Assembly (NCBI GenBank): GCA_015655015.1
Contig: JAATFV010000066.1
Coordinates: 1 to 32,042, forward strand
Direction: 5' to 3'
Source of the DNA: Chitinophagales bacterium
Lineage (GTDB): Bacteria; Bacteroidota; Bacteroidia; Chitinophagales; Chitinophagaceae
Length of the DNA stretch: 32,042 nt
Shown here: positions 1 to 8,282 of the stretch, one piece after another
Layout: every line of letters starts with the position of its first letter
How positions within the stretch are numbered: position 1 is the stretch's first letter
Notes under the pieces: model-generated
Seen by the model: only the letters and a program-made list of their open reading frames with translations
The model's database searches: none
What the model was told of the DNA's origin: nothing
Translations under genes and position numbers: made by a program

Positions 1-2
1 AT

Positions 3-326
3 TTTTATACAAAACAGTCTGCCAAAACTTTGTTTGGTAATACATCACTAAAGGAAAATCCTTCATTGACAGATCAGCTTAAACGACCAATGGGCATCTT
101 ATCTAATAAGCAAATTAAGCAAGTCGACAAAGCTGTTATGATGAACGCAGAGGAAACTGCTTATTTAATCAAAACATTGAAAGTCAAAGCCATTGCCCTA
201 AAAGGTGAAGAAGACTTTGTGCCAATACCCCCCAAGATTGAAACAGTAATAGTTAAAGGCGGACATGTCAGTCCTTTAGAAAATCCATTGGAAGTCTCTA
301 ATTTAGTGAACCGGCTAATTGAGTAG
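3..326 (+). CDS. alpha/beta hydrolase, C-terminal part (5' end outside window)
   Basis: The reading frame is open from the left edge (first full codon at base 3) to a TAG at 324-326, so this is the end of a longer gene. The segment IKTLKVKAIALKGEEDFVP followed by VIVKGGHVSPLENP matches the end of the alpha/beta hydrolase fold: the strand before the acid loop, the acidic residue (in GEED), and the catalytic His in GGHVSPLE followed by a Pro and a closing helix. The nucleophile Ser would lie upstream of the window, so the substrate cannot be judged. A TTG at base 30 could be read as a start but would leave only a fragment of the fold. The stretch is visibly richer in A+T than most of the window. 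The family assignment rests on the C-terminal pattern alone. Confidence 0.6.
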   Translation, partial: FYTKQSAKTLFGNTSLKENPSLTDQLKRPMGILSNKQIKQVDKAVMMNAEETAYLIKTLKVKAIALKGEEDFVPIPPKIETVIVKGGHVSPLENPLEVSNLVNRLIE

Positions 327-457
327 TGTAGATGATTGCCTTCCAGGGCAGCATTGAGATAAAAAATACCCCAAAATACATAAAATTCAATAATTTGACA
401 GTATAAATAATAATCTCAAAATTTTGAAGTAGATTTCCCGGCCGTAGTCATGGTTGC

Positions 458-488
458 TTGGACGTTACAGGGAGAAATTTTATATTTG
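458..488 (+). promoter_or_regulatory. Bacteroidota-type promoter for the sigma/CHAT cluster
   Basis: TTG at 458-460 and TATATTTG at 481-488 are separated by 20 bases, which fits the Bacteroidota sigma-ABfr consensus (TTTG or TTG, about 19-21 bases, TAnnTTTG). The -7 box matches at every defined position. It ends 47 bases before the ATG at 536. Because it lies inside the longest possible reading frame of the next gene, it argues that translation starts at 536 and not at a TTG at 458. Confidence 0.55.
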
Positions 489-535
489 GAAAGAAACTCC
501 GGGGTCATGTAACTATAGACAGGCTCAAAAGATCA

Positions 536-1156
536 ATGAAGAAGACAAAATGCCAGCAGCTGCTCAATATAGAAAGCGTCTCCTTTGCTTTTAAGAGCAG
601 CCAGAGCGATCTATCCGATCAGATCATTTCATGCTTTTATTCCTGCTATCTACCCCTGTTCCTAAAGTGGGCAAAAATCACCTACCAACACTATCCCGCT
701 GATATGATTGAATTTGCAGCCAATAATTCTTTTACAGATGGGGTGTTGAAATTAAGAGAATCTGCCAGCCTTGACAAGCTTTATCAAAGTAAGGCCAGCG
801 TAAAAACAATATTGTTTCATTATTGCAGGAACATACTGCTGGGTCACCTGACAAATGAAAAGCGCCTGGCCGAAAAAAACAAAAGGCTGGAGCCTTTTTT
901 CTCATCCGGGGCAGAATATAATACCGGCGAGACGGAATACGAGATAACAGAAAAGAGACACAACGATGTTATGCGGGCTTTGGCAAAAATGCCTGCTGCA
1001 GACAGGCAGATTATCCAATGGAGGCACATTGAAGGAAAATCAAATGATGAGATTGCCGGACTTTTGGCTATTACAGTAGCTTCAGCCACCAACCGTATTT
1101 ACAGATGCATGCAAAGATTGCGGGAGCTGGTTGATGAAATGCAACAAAACAATTAG
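536..1156 (+). CDS. ECF-like RNA polymerase sigma factor, sigma-70 family
   Basis: About 206 residues from the ATG at 536, a normal length for an ECF sigma factor, which directs RNA polymerase to a small target set. The N-terminal half has the helical content of region 2. The C-terminal third is a clear region 4: MPAADRQIIQWRHIEGKSND followed by EIAGLLAITVASATNRIYRC, a helix-turn-helix for the -35 region. The frame extends upstream to a TTG at 458, but a promoter-like sequence lies in that extension and the extra residues look unlike protein, so I chose 536. The gene is followed after 19 bases by a membrane protein with an anti-sigma-like N-terminus and then a TPR-CHAT protease. This arrangement suggests the sigma factor is held at the membrane and released by a signal. 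Region 2 is divergent; family is fairly sure, targets unknown. Confidence 0.82.
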   Translation: MKKTKCQQLLNIESVSFAFKSSQSDLSDQIISCFYSCYLPLFLKWAKITYQHYPADMIEFAANNSFTDGVLKLRESASLDKLYQSKASVKTILFHYCRNILLGHLTNEKRLAEKNKRLEPFFSSGAEYNTGETEYEITEKRHNDVMRALAKMPAADRQIIQWRHIEGKSNDEIAGLLAITVASATNRIYRCMQRLRELVDEMQQNN

Positions 1157-1175
1157 GATAATCTAAATTTCCGGT

Positions 1176-2048
1176 ATGGGTATTACAACCGAACAATACG
1201 AAAAAATTATCCGTTTCCTGGATGCCGGTATGGAACCGGCTGAAATGGACGAGTTCGAAATAGAAATGGCCGCCAATCCTGAAATGCGCTACCAGCTGGA
1301 TTTTGAGCAATCGCTAAGAGATGGTTTTGCTTTGCGGAATATAACCAGCCTGCCTGGTGTCCTGCCTGCAAACGGGAACGCGGCAGTTCCTATAAAGCCT
1401 GGCAAAGTAACAAGTGTTCGAAAATGGCTTGCCATCAGTGCGGCCCTTATTGCAGCGTGCCTGGTGTTTACCCTATTTTGGCAAAAAACGGCAAAAAGCC
1501 CGGATATCGCTGGTAGAATGGATACGGATACCCCACAGAAAGCATCCGGCCGGCCCCGGCTAACTGTAGTCACGCCGCCGAACGATAGCAGTAAGGTTAT
1601 AGACCTGGCTTTTTTGTTCACACAAAATTTCAAAAAAGACGTTTTACCAGACCGATATCCCCTTTTTTTGGCGGAAGCGCTTATGGATTATGAGTCCGGC
1701 AATTACACAACCCTGCAAAGATTAAATTTAAACGACCTGCCCGTAACCCGTGGGATCAATGAAACAGACAGCAGGGAAAACATCTTGAAATGGGGACATT
1801 ATTTCAAGGGGCTGGCCTTTCTACAAACCAACAATGCCAGGGAGGCGGTTATACACCTGGATTGGGTCCTGAACAACCAGCCAGGCAAGGCGTTAAGAGC
1901 CAAAACCCAATGGTACCTGGCCTTAGCGTATTTAAAAGGGAACGAGGGGGAAAAAGCGGCTGAGCTATGCAGAAGCATTGTTGATAATAAGGAAAATCAG
2001 GCATTGGTAATAAAGGCGGAAAAAATACTGGATACTTTAAAAAAGTGA
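1176..2048 (+). CDS. single-pass membrane protein, anti-sigma-like head with periplasmic TPR-like tail
   Basis: The first 50 residues (YEKIIRFLDAGMEPAEMDEF, then AANPEM) have the pattern of anti-sigma N-terminal domains: a short helix, an acidic hinge, and a second helix with A-x-NPE. No zinc-binding His/Cys set is present. One membrane segment lies at about residues 84-102 (WLAISAALIAACLVFTLFW). After a disordered linker, residues about 155-290 are helical with TPR spacing (for example KWGHYFKGLAFLQTNNAREA and QWYLALAYLKGNEGEKAAEL). The predicted topology puts the head in the cytoplasm and the TPR part in the periplasm. It lies between the sigma gene and the TPR-CHAT gene, and its TGA overlaps a possible GTG start of the latter. 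I infer that it binds the upstream sigma factor. Similar sigma-linked membrane TPR proteins without anti-sigma activity cannot be excluded. Confidence 0.6.
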   Translation: MGITTEQYEKIIRFLDAGMEPAEMDEFEIEMAANPEMRYQLDFEQSLRDGFALRNITSLPGVLPANGNAAVPIKPGKVTSVRKWLAISAALIAACLVFTLFWQKTAKSPDIAGRMDTDTPQKASGRPRLTVVTPPNDSSKVIDLAFLFTQNFKKDVLPDRYPLFLAEALMDYESGNYTTLQRLNLNDLPVTRGINETDSRENILKWGHYFKGLAFLQTNNAREAVIHLDWVLNNQPGKALRAKTQWYLALAYLKGNEGEKAAELCRSIVDNKENQALVIKAEKILDTLKK

Positions 2049-2071
2049 TCTTTCAGACTTCAGCGTATTGT

Positions 2072-4858
2072 ATGAAAGTAATGGTAGCATGTATAGGAAT
2101 ATTCTTATGTCTGCAGGTTCCTGCACAGAAACCGTCAGACAGGGATCCGGCTATATATAACGCCGCGGAAGCCCGATATCCCGGGGCCCTGGCCTACGCC
2201 AAAAGAAATTTTGAAAGGGTAAAAGATCGCTGCTGCGAAGATACTGCCTATATTTCTGCTGCAAGCCGCTTAGGCGGTGTTTATTACTCGATGGTAAGGT
2301 TTGACAGCGCCCATTTGTATGCTGTAAAAGCCTGTGAGGGGGCAATGAAACAATATGGCGCAAACAGTGTACAATATGCCAGCTTTCTGGTAACCGTTGC
2401 GACAACGCAGATGGAATTGGGACAATATCAGGAAGCCGAGCAAGGATTTCAACAGGCTACAGCTATTTTGACCAGGGTGGATAGTTCATATGACAGAGAA
2501 GCTTATACCAGGTGTTTGACCCAGCACGCCGGATTTTATATAACAACCGGCAGCCTGAATAAGGCGGAGGAACTATGCGTGACTGCATGCGAAATTGCAC
2601 GCGGAGAACCTGCAGATACGACGGCCTATGTAGCGGCCCTGGATAAAATGAGCTGGCTGTATGAAAAACTGGGATTTTATTCAAAACAGGAGGTTATTCT
2701 GTCAAGGATGTTTGAGATACAGCGGCGTATATATGGGGGGAGGGATCCGAGATATGCCAATGCCATAGCCGCACAGGCAGCTATATGCCAGCGTAATGGA
2801 AAACTGGAAAAAGCTGATTCGATGTACAGAAAGGCCCTGGAAATTAAAGAGCAGGTCTTTGGTAAAGGCTCCGCTGCCAATATTTCGATCCTGAATCATA
2901 TAGGGATCGTAAAGATGGAAAGGGGGAAATACAGGCTGGCGGAAAACTACCTGAGAGAAGCTGTGGAGATTGTTTGTCAAAATATGGGAGGGGAAGAATC
3001 TGCTTTATATCCTTATTGTGCCAAAAATCTGGCCAGGTTGTACGTGTTGAGCGGCAGAAAAGAACTCGCAGAGCCTTTGTTTCAAAAATGCCTGGCTGTT
3101 TACAACAGGATGGGCTTAACATTTAATACCGGCCGCCTGAACGTGCTCCATGAAATGGCAGAATTGTTATATGCCGGTGATCCTGCCAAAGCGGCTGTTT
3201 ACTTACAACAGGGGGTAGAGACGGAAGATATACAACTATTGAACAAACTGGATTTTTTATCTGAAACGGAACTGCTTGCCTATTCAAAGAGGATCAAAGA
3301 AGTTGCTGAAAGCCCTTACCGGTTCTTATTGCACTATAAAAGCCCGGCAATTGCGGGTGCGGCCTACAACAGCAGGTTGCTCGTAAGCGGCATCGGCCTG
3401 CAAAACACCAGGACGCTTTATCAAAATATGGCCCGGTCAAGCGATAGTGCGTTTACCGGCTGTTGGAAAAATTACCTCCAACAAAAGTCCTCCTACGTAA
3501 ACCTGTTACTAACACCTGCTGCCCAAAGAAAAGTCAATACGGATTCTATTGCCGGAGTCCTGAACAGGCAGGAGAAAGACTTATTACGCAGGTCGGCGGA
3601 TTACAGGAATATGAAGGAGAGGCTAGCGGTTACCTGGCAGGATGTTCAAAAGCATTTGAAACCCAATGAAACAGCAATCGAGTTTATACGATTCAATGCT
3701 GTGTGCAATATACATCCCAACGCAAAATCTGCGATGGTTTATTACGCCGCTCTGCTGCTTCGTCCCCGGGATACCGCCCCCCAATTTGTAACCTTATGTG
3801 GAGAAAAGCAATTGACGAACGTGATAAAGAAATTTCCTTACAAGGCGGCCATAAGCAGCAGGGGAGAGAAACCCGCAGGTTGCGGGCCAGGCATCACCAA
3901 TGCCCTGTATGAATTGGTATGGAAGCCATTGGCGCCTTATCTTACCCATGTCCGGACGGTATATTATTCACCGGACGGCCTGCTGCACCGGGTGGCATTT
4001 GCAGCTATTTCTTACAAAAAGGATCATTTGTTATGCGATAAGTACGATTTTGTACAGCTCATCTCTACCCGGCAGATAGCCTTGCGGGAAACCCGGCCTG
4101 CTGCGCTCATTTCAATAGCGATGTTTGGCGGCATCAATTATAATCGCCAGTCGGCTGATTCGGGATCCCGCTTCCTGGCCTATCAAAGCCAGCCAAGTCG
4201 GGGCGCCGGTCTGGATTCTTTTCGCTTTTTGCCCCATTCTTTAACAGAGATCAATTCGATAAAGGCGGATGCCGAAGCTGTACGTAAGCGGTTTGCCGTA
4301 TTTACCGGAGATAATGCTACGGAAGCGGCTTTCAGAAACCTGGAAGGCGAAAACTCGCCGGAAGTAATTCATTTTGCCACACATGGTTTTACACTGCCGG
4401 ATACTTCCGGGCCAGTTGGTAATGCCGGCGCGTCTTTCAGGACCTCAGACAATCCCCTGTTGCATTGCGGACTGGTGATGGCAGGAGGTAATAAAGGCTG
4501 GAAAGGACACGCCGGGTTGAACGAAGATGATGGCATATTGACAGGACTTGAGATCAGCTCGATACAATTGCCCAATACACAGCTGGCTGTTTTATCTGCC
4601 TGCGAAACCGGTTTGGGAAAAATAGAAGGCAGCGAAGGGGTATTTGGTCTGCAGAGAGCCTTTAAATTGGCAGGAGTAAACTATGTAATGGCCAGTCTTT
4701 GGCAGGTGCCCGATAAAGAAACCGCGGAATTTATGGAAATCTTTTATGCCCGTTGGCTTGGCGGACAATCCATCCGCCAGGCGTTCCTTGGTGCACAACA
4801 AATCATGCGTAAAAAATACGCACCCTACTATTGGGCGGGTTTTACACTAGTACAATAA
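2072..4858 (+). CDS. exported TPR-CHAT protease (caspase-like)
   Basis: 928 residues from the ATG at 2072. This start gives a clean signal peptide (MKVMVACIGIFLCLQVPAQ, cleavage after the final Q); an in-frame GTG at 2045 overlaps the previous stop but would add nine residues in front of it. Residues about 30-380 are tandem TPR units (for example DSMYRKALEIKEQVFGKGSA and RGKYRLAENYLREAVEI). The last 300 residues form a CHAT domain, a caspase-like peptidase. The His is in EVIHFATHGFTLPD (H771) and the Cys in VLSACETGLGKIEGSEGV (C844); the typical ending YAPYYWAGFTLVQ is also present. The predicted location is the periplasm, the same side as the TPR part of the upstream membrane protein, which is therefore a candidate substrate or partner. 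The catalytic dyad is intact. The substrate is unknown. Confidence 0.88.
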   Translation: MKVMVACIGIFLCLQVPAQKPSDRDPAIYNAAEARYPGALAYAKRNFERVKDRCCEDTAYISAASRLGGVYYSMVRFDSAHLYAVKACEGAMKQYGANSVQYASFLVTVATTQMELGQYQEAEQGFQQATAILTRVDSSYDREAYTRCLTQHAGFYITTGSLNKAEELCVTACEIARGEPADTTAYVAALDKMSWLYEKLGFYSKQEVILSRMFEIQRRIYGGRDPRYANAIAAQAAICQRNGKLEKADSMYRKALEIKEQVFGKGSAANISILNHIGIVKMERGKYRLAENYLREAVEIVCQNMGGEESALYPYCAKNLARLYVLSGRKELAEPLFQKCLAVYNRMGLTFNTGRLNVLHEMAELLYAGDPAKAAVYLQQGVETEDIQLLNKLDFLSETELLAYSKRIKEVAESPYRFLLHYKSPAIAGAAYNSRLLVSGIGLQNTRTLYQNMARSSDSAFTGCWKNYLQQKSSYVNLLLTPAAQRKVNTDSIAGVLNRQEKDLLRRSADYRNMKERLAVTWQDVQKHLKPNETAIEFIRFNAVCNIHPNAKSAMVYYAALLLRPRDTAPQFVTLCGEKQLTNVIKKFPYKAAISSRGEKPAGCGPGITNALYELVWKPLAPYLTHVRTVYYSPDGLLHRVAFAAISYKKDHLLCDKYDFVQLISTRQIALRETRPAALISIAMFGGINYNRQSADSGSRFLAYQSQPSRGAGLDSFRFLPHSLTEINSIKADAEAVRKRFAVFTGDNATEAAFRNLEGENSPEVIHFATHGFTLPDTSGPVGNAGASFRTSDNPLLHCGLVMAGGNKGWKGHAGLNEDDGILTGLEISSIQLPNTQLAVLSACETGLGKIEGSEGVFGLQRAFKLAGVNYVMASLWQVPDKETAEFMEIFYARWLGGQSIRQAFLGAQQIMRKKYAPYYWAGFTLVQ

Positions 4859-5054
4859 CTTTTTTTGCCGGCAGGGTGATGATAACAGGCAGGCAATGGC
4901 TATTAATGTCATAACAATGCTGCAGCGGCCCAATGCGCTTCCTCAGTCATTGGTATAATCCCCATGTATTGGCATTGCCGGTTTCCTTTTCCATTTATCT
5001 GAATGAAAGCCATATTATCAAACAAAAGTTTAAATAATAGATAATAGTAAGGGC

Positions 5055-6272
5055 ATGATAACCAGGATTTTCAGTGTATCGATAATAGGTTTGTTGTTAT
5101 TTACCGGCTGTTCAAAGAATAATGGTAACAAAGGCGGGAATGACAATACCGATTCGACCAAAAGTACCGATTCGACCAAACAGGCATATGCCGCCGATCT
5201 TACCGGAACTTATTCTTCAGAAAGCGGAACCTGGGCGCAGGCCATCCGCATTCAAAAGGATGGTAAGATCCTGGTATTGGGCTATCAATGGTTCGTGCGG
5301 CTGGAGAAGGACGGGGTTACTGTTGACCAGACGTTTAAGCCAGTGAGTGAGATCGCCTCGAGCGCACTGGTAAATTCATTGGAATTGCAGGATGACGGAA
5401 AGATCCTTGTCTTTGGTAAATTCGTTTTGTCCAACGGACGGAAAGGCATTGTAAGGCTCAATGCGGACGGGTCGCTCGACGACAGCTTTAACAACCCTGT
5501 CCTGGATATTAACTATCAGGCGCAGGCCATAAATATTCGTGCAGTAAAATTACTGGCAAACGGTAAGATGGTGATCGCAGGAGCGTTCTCTTACAGAACC
5601 CCTGCCGCTTTCGGTTTTGGAATTGTCCGGCTCAATGCGGACCAAAGTCTTGATTACAGTTTTGTATCGCCCATATCCGCAGGAGATGATTATAATGTAA
5701 CGACCATGCTGCCGCTTTCGGATGGCGGTTTTTTGCTCACCGGTTACGGTGCGATAAAACTGAATGACGGTATAAATTATGCGGTTATCAAATTAAATTC
5801 AGATGGCGCCCAGGATAAATCTTACGTCTTCGATAGCGGCGGGGTATTGAATGTGTCGTCATTTGTTGGCGGCGATATGAAAGAGCTTTCCGGCGGAAAG
5901 GTGCTGATTAGTTGGTTGCCGGCAGCCCCTCAGGATCAAGCCAGCCATGTCGCACGGCTGAATGCCGATGGAAGCGTAGACGCCAGTTTTAAGACTTTTT
6001 ATATCGGAGGTGTTATCAGGGCCCTGTTGGTGTTGCCTGACAAAAGCATTTTCGTAGGCAACGAGCCCGATGAAAATCTTCCTTACGTGAAAAAATATCT
6101 TTCTTACCTGGATGAAACAGGAAAAGAGGACACTACATCTCGCTTGAACCTTTCTTACCCCTCTTCGGTATTTTGTCTTGCCAATGTGGATGAAACGACC
6201 GTGCTGGTGGGCGGGTACATGACCTATAATAACAAAAAATACGCCCTTATCAGGTTTAAGAAAAACAAATAA
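5055..6272 (+). CDS. delta-60 repeat (beta-propeller-like) lipoprotein
   Basis: 405 residues. A lipoprotein signal peptide ends in LLLFTGC (C19), followed by a flexible D/S/T/K linker. The remainder is built of delta-60-type units, each with 'DGKILV.G' early and 'RLNADGSLD.SF' late: IRIQKDGKILVLGYQWFVRL, VRLNADGSLDDSFNNP, VRLNADQSLDYSFVSP, ARLNADGSVDASF. Such units form propeller or beta-rich surface domains, usually with binding rather than catalytic roles. The gene starts 196 bases after the CHAT gene, and the intervening sequence shows no obvious promoter or strong terminator. It could be the sensor or target of the CHAT cluster, or an unrelated neighbour. There is no catalytic motif. Confidence 0.8.
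   Translation: MITRIFSVSIIGLLLFTGCSKNNGNKGGNDNTDSTKSTDSTKQAYAADLTGTYSSESGTWAQAIRIQKDGKILVLGYQWFVRLEKDGVTVDQTFKPVSEIASSALVNSLELQDDGKILVFGKFVLSNGRKGIVRLNADGSLDDSFNNPVLDINYQAQAINIRAVKLLANGKMVIAGAFSYRTPAAFGFGIVRLNADQSLDYSFVSPISAGDDYNVTTMLPLSDGGFLLTGYGAIKLNDGINYAVIKLNSDGAQDKSYVFDSGGVLNVSSFVGGDMKELSGGKVLISWLPAAPQDQASHVARLNADGSVDASFKTFYIGGVIRALLVLPDKSIFVGNEPDENLPYVKKYLSYLDETGKEDTTSRLNLSYPSSVFCLANVDETTVLVGGYMTYNNKKYALIRFKKNK
5147..5180 (+). repeat. two 16-bp direct repeats in the lipoprotein linker
   Basis: TACCGATTCGACCAAA occurs at 5147-5162 and again, identical, at 5165-5180 (period 18 bases, six codons). It encodes the doubled linker TDSTKSTDSTK just after the lipid anchor. Repeat-unit gain or loss would lengthen or shorten the tether without changing the frame. 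Confidence 0.8.
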
Positions 6273-6301
6273 TACTCAATAATCATCTAAAATACACTCT
6301 T

Positions 6302-6904
6302 ATGGCAGCTACGAACGCAAACTATAGCTTTAATATTACCGAACAGAATGGCACTTATACAATTAATTGGAAGGCAGCGAAGCTCGGAGTGCGTTTTGCA
6401 TTGCCGCTGCTTTGGCCAAGCATTATTATTGGATTTGTTCTCACTATTTGGGGAATGAAAAATAATGCAAGCGCTATTACCACATTTATTCCAAAATGGA
6501 TAGCATGGACGGCTTTTTTATTTATAGCCACCTTGTTATTTGTAAACTTTGTATTGCGCAGGGATGGCAGCTTTGGATTCAATAAATCCGGTTTCATGAT
6601 AGGAGCGGACACTTATGCCAATGCCGACATACATGGCATCTATGTCAAAAGTCCGAAAGGAGAAAAACTGGAAACGCTCACTTACACTACCTATCATGGA
6701 TTTGGCGCAGCAGGTGCAATTAGTAACACGGTAGGCGGCATTAATCAAATAAGCAACCAGGCAACACAGGCAATGAAGGCAGCCATAAAAGATAAAAGCT
6801 ATAAAGTCTGCATTCAATATGGAGAAAAAGAGATCCCGCTGGCTAAAAACATCACTTTGCTTACAGCCAAAACTATTCTTAAGAAGATTGACGAATTGGT
6901 GTAA
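6302..6904 (+). CDS. hypothetical two-helix membrane protein
   Basis: 200 residues, ATG at 6302, 29 bases after the lipoprotein gene and so probably on the same transcript. Two membrane segments are visible: LPLLWPSIIIGFVLTIWGM (about residues 36-54) and WIAWTAFLFIATLLFVNFVL (about 65-86). The C-terminal 110 residues are soluble, with a Gly/Ala-rich stretch (FGAAGAISNTVGGINQISNQ) and a final helix ending in KKIDELV. I do not recognise the family. The overall plan (short head, helical hairpin, PH-like soluble tail) resembles small bacterial membrane proteins of unknown function. The gene is visibly richer in A+T than the minus-strand genes beside it. Confidence 0.65.
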   Translation: MAATNANYSFNITEQNGTYTINWKAAKLGVRFALPLLWPSIIIGFVLTIWGMKNNASAITTFIPKWIAWTAFLFIATLLFVNFVLRRDGSFGFNKSGFMIGADTYANADIHGIYVKSPKGEKLETLTYTTYHGFGAAGAISNTVGGINQISNQATQAMKAAIKDKSYKVCIQYGEKEIPLAKNITLLTAKTILKKIDELV

Positions 6905-6956
6905 CATGCGAAAGGTATCCGTGTATTTTTAATACAGAAAGCTACCCTTCGTTATT

Positions 6957-8282
6957 TTACGCCCGGCCCCTTTTCAACAATTCCAGTATCCCCTCATTCC
7001 TGATGATCATCATGCCCTGGCGGTCTTCCGTGATCCCTTGCCGCAGCTGGTAGGTATATCCCGGATGAGTCCCCTCCATGATCGTAGGCATATAGGCAAA
7101 TTGAATATTGTTATTCCCCTTCAAGGCCTCCCCTACCTCGATGATATGGGTGGACACAATGAACAGGCAGGCATGATAATCCGCAAAGGCCTTTGTCACC
7201 GCCAGCGTTCCATCATAGGCATCCTTCACATTGGTGCCTTTGAAAAGCTCATCGAACATGAGCAGGAGCCTTTTGCCGCTGGCCGCCGCCTCCGCCGCCT
7301 GTTTCACCCGCACTACTTCCGCATAGAAATGACTATACCCCAGGTTGATATTATCCGCTACATTGATAGAGGAATACATCCCTTCCCGCACTGAAAAGTC
7401 CATGACCTCCGCCGCGACGGGAAATCCCATATGCGCCAGGTAAAGCCCGATGCCCACCGATTTCATCAACGTGGATTTGCCGGCCATATTCGCGCCCGTC
7501 AGGAACAATACATTGCTATCCTTATCCAGTAAAATGGAATTGCCCACCGCGCCGTCGATACAGGGATGATAAAGTCCCCGGACCGACAGGATATTGTCCT
7601 CCCCGGGGAATGCTGCGGCATAAGCAAAACCTTTGGCGCGCGCCACATCGCTGACCGTTATATTCACATCCAGCTCAGCGATGAATCCCGCTATCTCCTG
7701 CATTGGCCCCTGCAGACTGGTTTTCAGCAGGTGATCGTAAAAGGCCAGTGTTCTTACAGACAACGCCTTGTAGATGTCTATATCCAGCAGCTTTTCCAGG
7801 TTCTTGTCGGACAATATTTTTTTAATCGCCGTCACCCTTGGTGCATAGGGCCCCGCGGTTGACCCGAAACGCGCTATAAAAACATGACATCTTTTCAAAG
7901 TATCTATCGTAGCCTGCAGCCCCTGGATGCTCTTCTTATACCGCTCATCCCGGATCAGCAGGGCCAGCCCTCTTTTTTTAAGGAGCTCAACCAGCGTGAA
8001 TAAGGCGTTCCTGCCTGCGCCGGCATCCAGGTAATCCCGCATCTGCCCCACCTGCTGTGCATCAAATGGGAAATCCAGCTCCGCCTCCTGGAAAAACCGG
8101 AAGACGCTGCTGCGCGCATTGATAACCTCTGCCTCTTCCAAAGGATGGTTGAACATTTCATTCAGCAGCCGCTGGCCGCCCATTGTCCGCACCTTGCTAT
8201 ACAGGCCATACACGGAACCCTGCCGGAACTTACCCAGCAGGTTCAGCTCATCCATTGTCTGTTTATCTATATTAAAGCTCAT
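6957..8282 (-). CDS. MutS-core ATPase paralogue 2 (no mismatch-recognition domain)
   Basis: 441 residues. The N-terminal 220 residues correspond to the MutS core and lever helices, starting with the family pattern SVYGLYSKVRTMGGQRLLNE followed by HPLEEAEVINARSSV. The ATPase domain has Walker A GANMAGKST (263-271), Walker B LLLMFDELFKGTN (about 339-351) and the STHI switch. The mismatch-binding and connector domains of full MutS (about 850 residues) are absent, so this is not canonical MutS. The start ATG overlaps the stop of the upstream paralogue in an ATGA, which implies translational coupling and perhaps a heterodimer, since MutS ATPases work as dimers. Proteins of this build occur in Bacteroidota with unknown roles; DNA clamp or recombination functions are possible. 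Confidence 0.85.
   Translation of the reverse strand: MSFNIDKQTMDELNLLGKFRQGSVYGLYSKVRTMGGQRLLNEMFNHPLEEAEVINARSSVFRFFQEAELDFPFDAQQVGQMRDYLDAGAGRNALFTLVELLKKRGLALLIRDERYKKSIQGLQATIDTLKRCHVFIARFGSTAGPYAPRVTAIKKILSDKNLEKLLDIDIYKALSVRTLAFYDHLLKTSLQGPMQEIAGFIAELDVNITVSDVARAKGFAYAAAFPGEDNILSVRGLYHPCIDGAVGNSILLDKDSNVLFLTGANMAGKSTLMKSVGIGLYLAHMGFPVAAEVMDFSVREGMYSSINVADNINLGYSHFYAEVVRVKQAAEAAASGKRLLLMFDELFKGTNVKDAYDGTLAVTKAFADYHACLFIVSTHIIEVGEALKGNNNIQFAYMPTIMEGTHPGYTYQLRQGITEDRQGMMIIRNEGILELLKRGRA

Noticed and set aside
394..399. TTGACA as an E. coli-type -35 box
   Set aside because: No TATAAT lies at 16-18 bases, and Bacteroidota use a different consensus; the TATATTTG at 481-488 fits better.
458..4858. 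Type III-E CRISPR (Craspase) locus
   Set aside because: The TPR-CHAT protein and sigma factor recall it, but no gRAMP/Cas7-11, Csx30 or array is present, and this CHAT protein has a signal peptide.
4859..5054. Short minus-strand frame of about 34 codons in the gap after the CHAT gene
   Set aside because: No start signal, signal peptide or recognisable pattern; chance frame.
6919..6931. GTATT-TTT-AATAC hairpin between the convergent genes at 6904 and 6957
   Set aside because: A five-base A/T stem is too weak to call a terminator.
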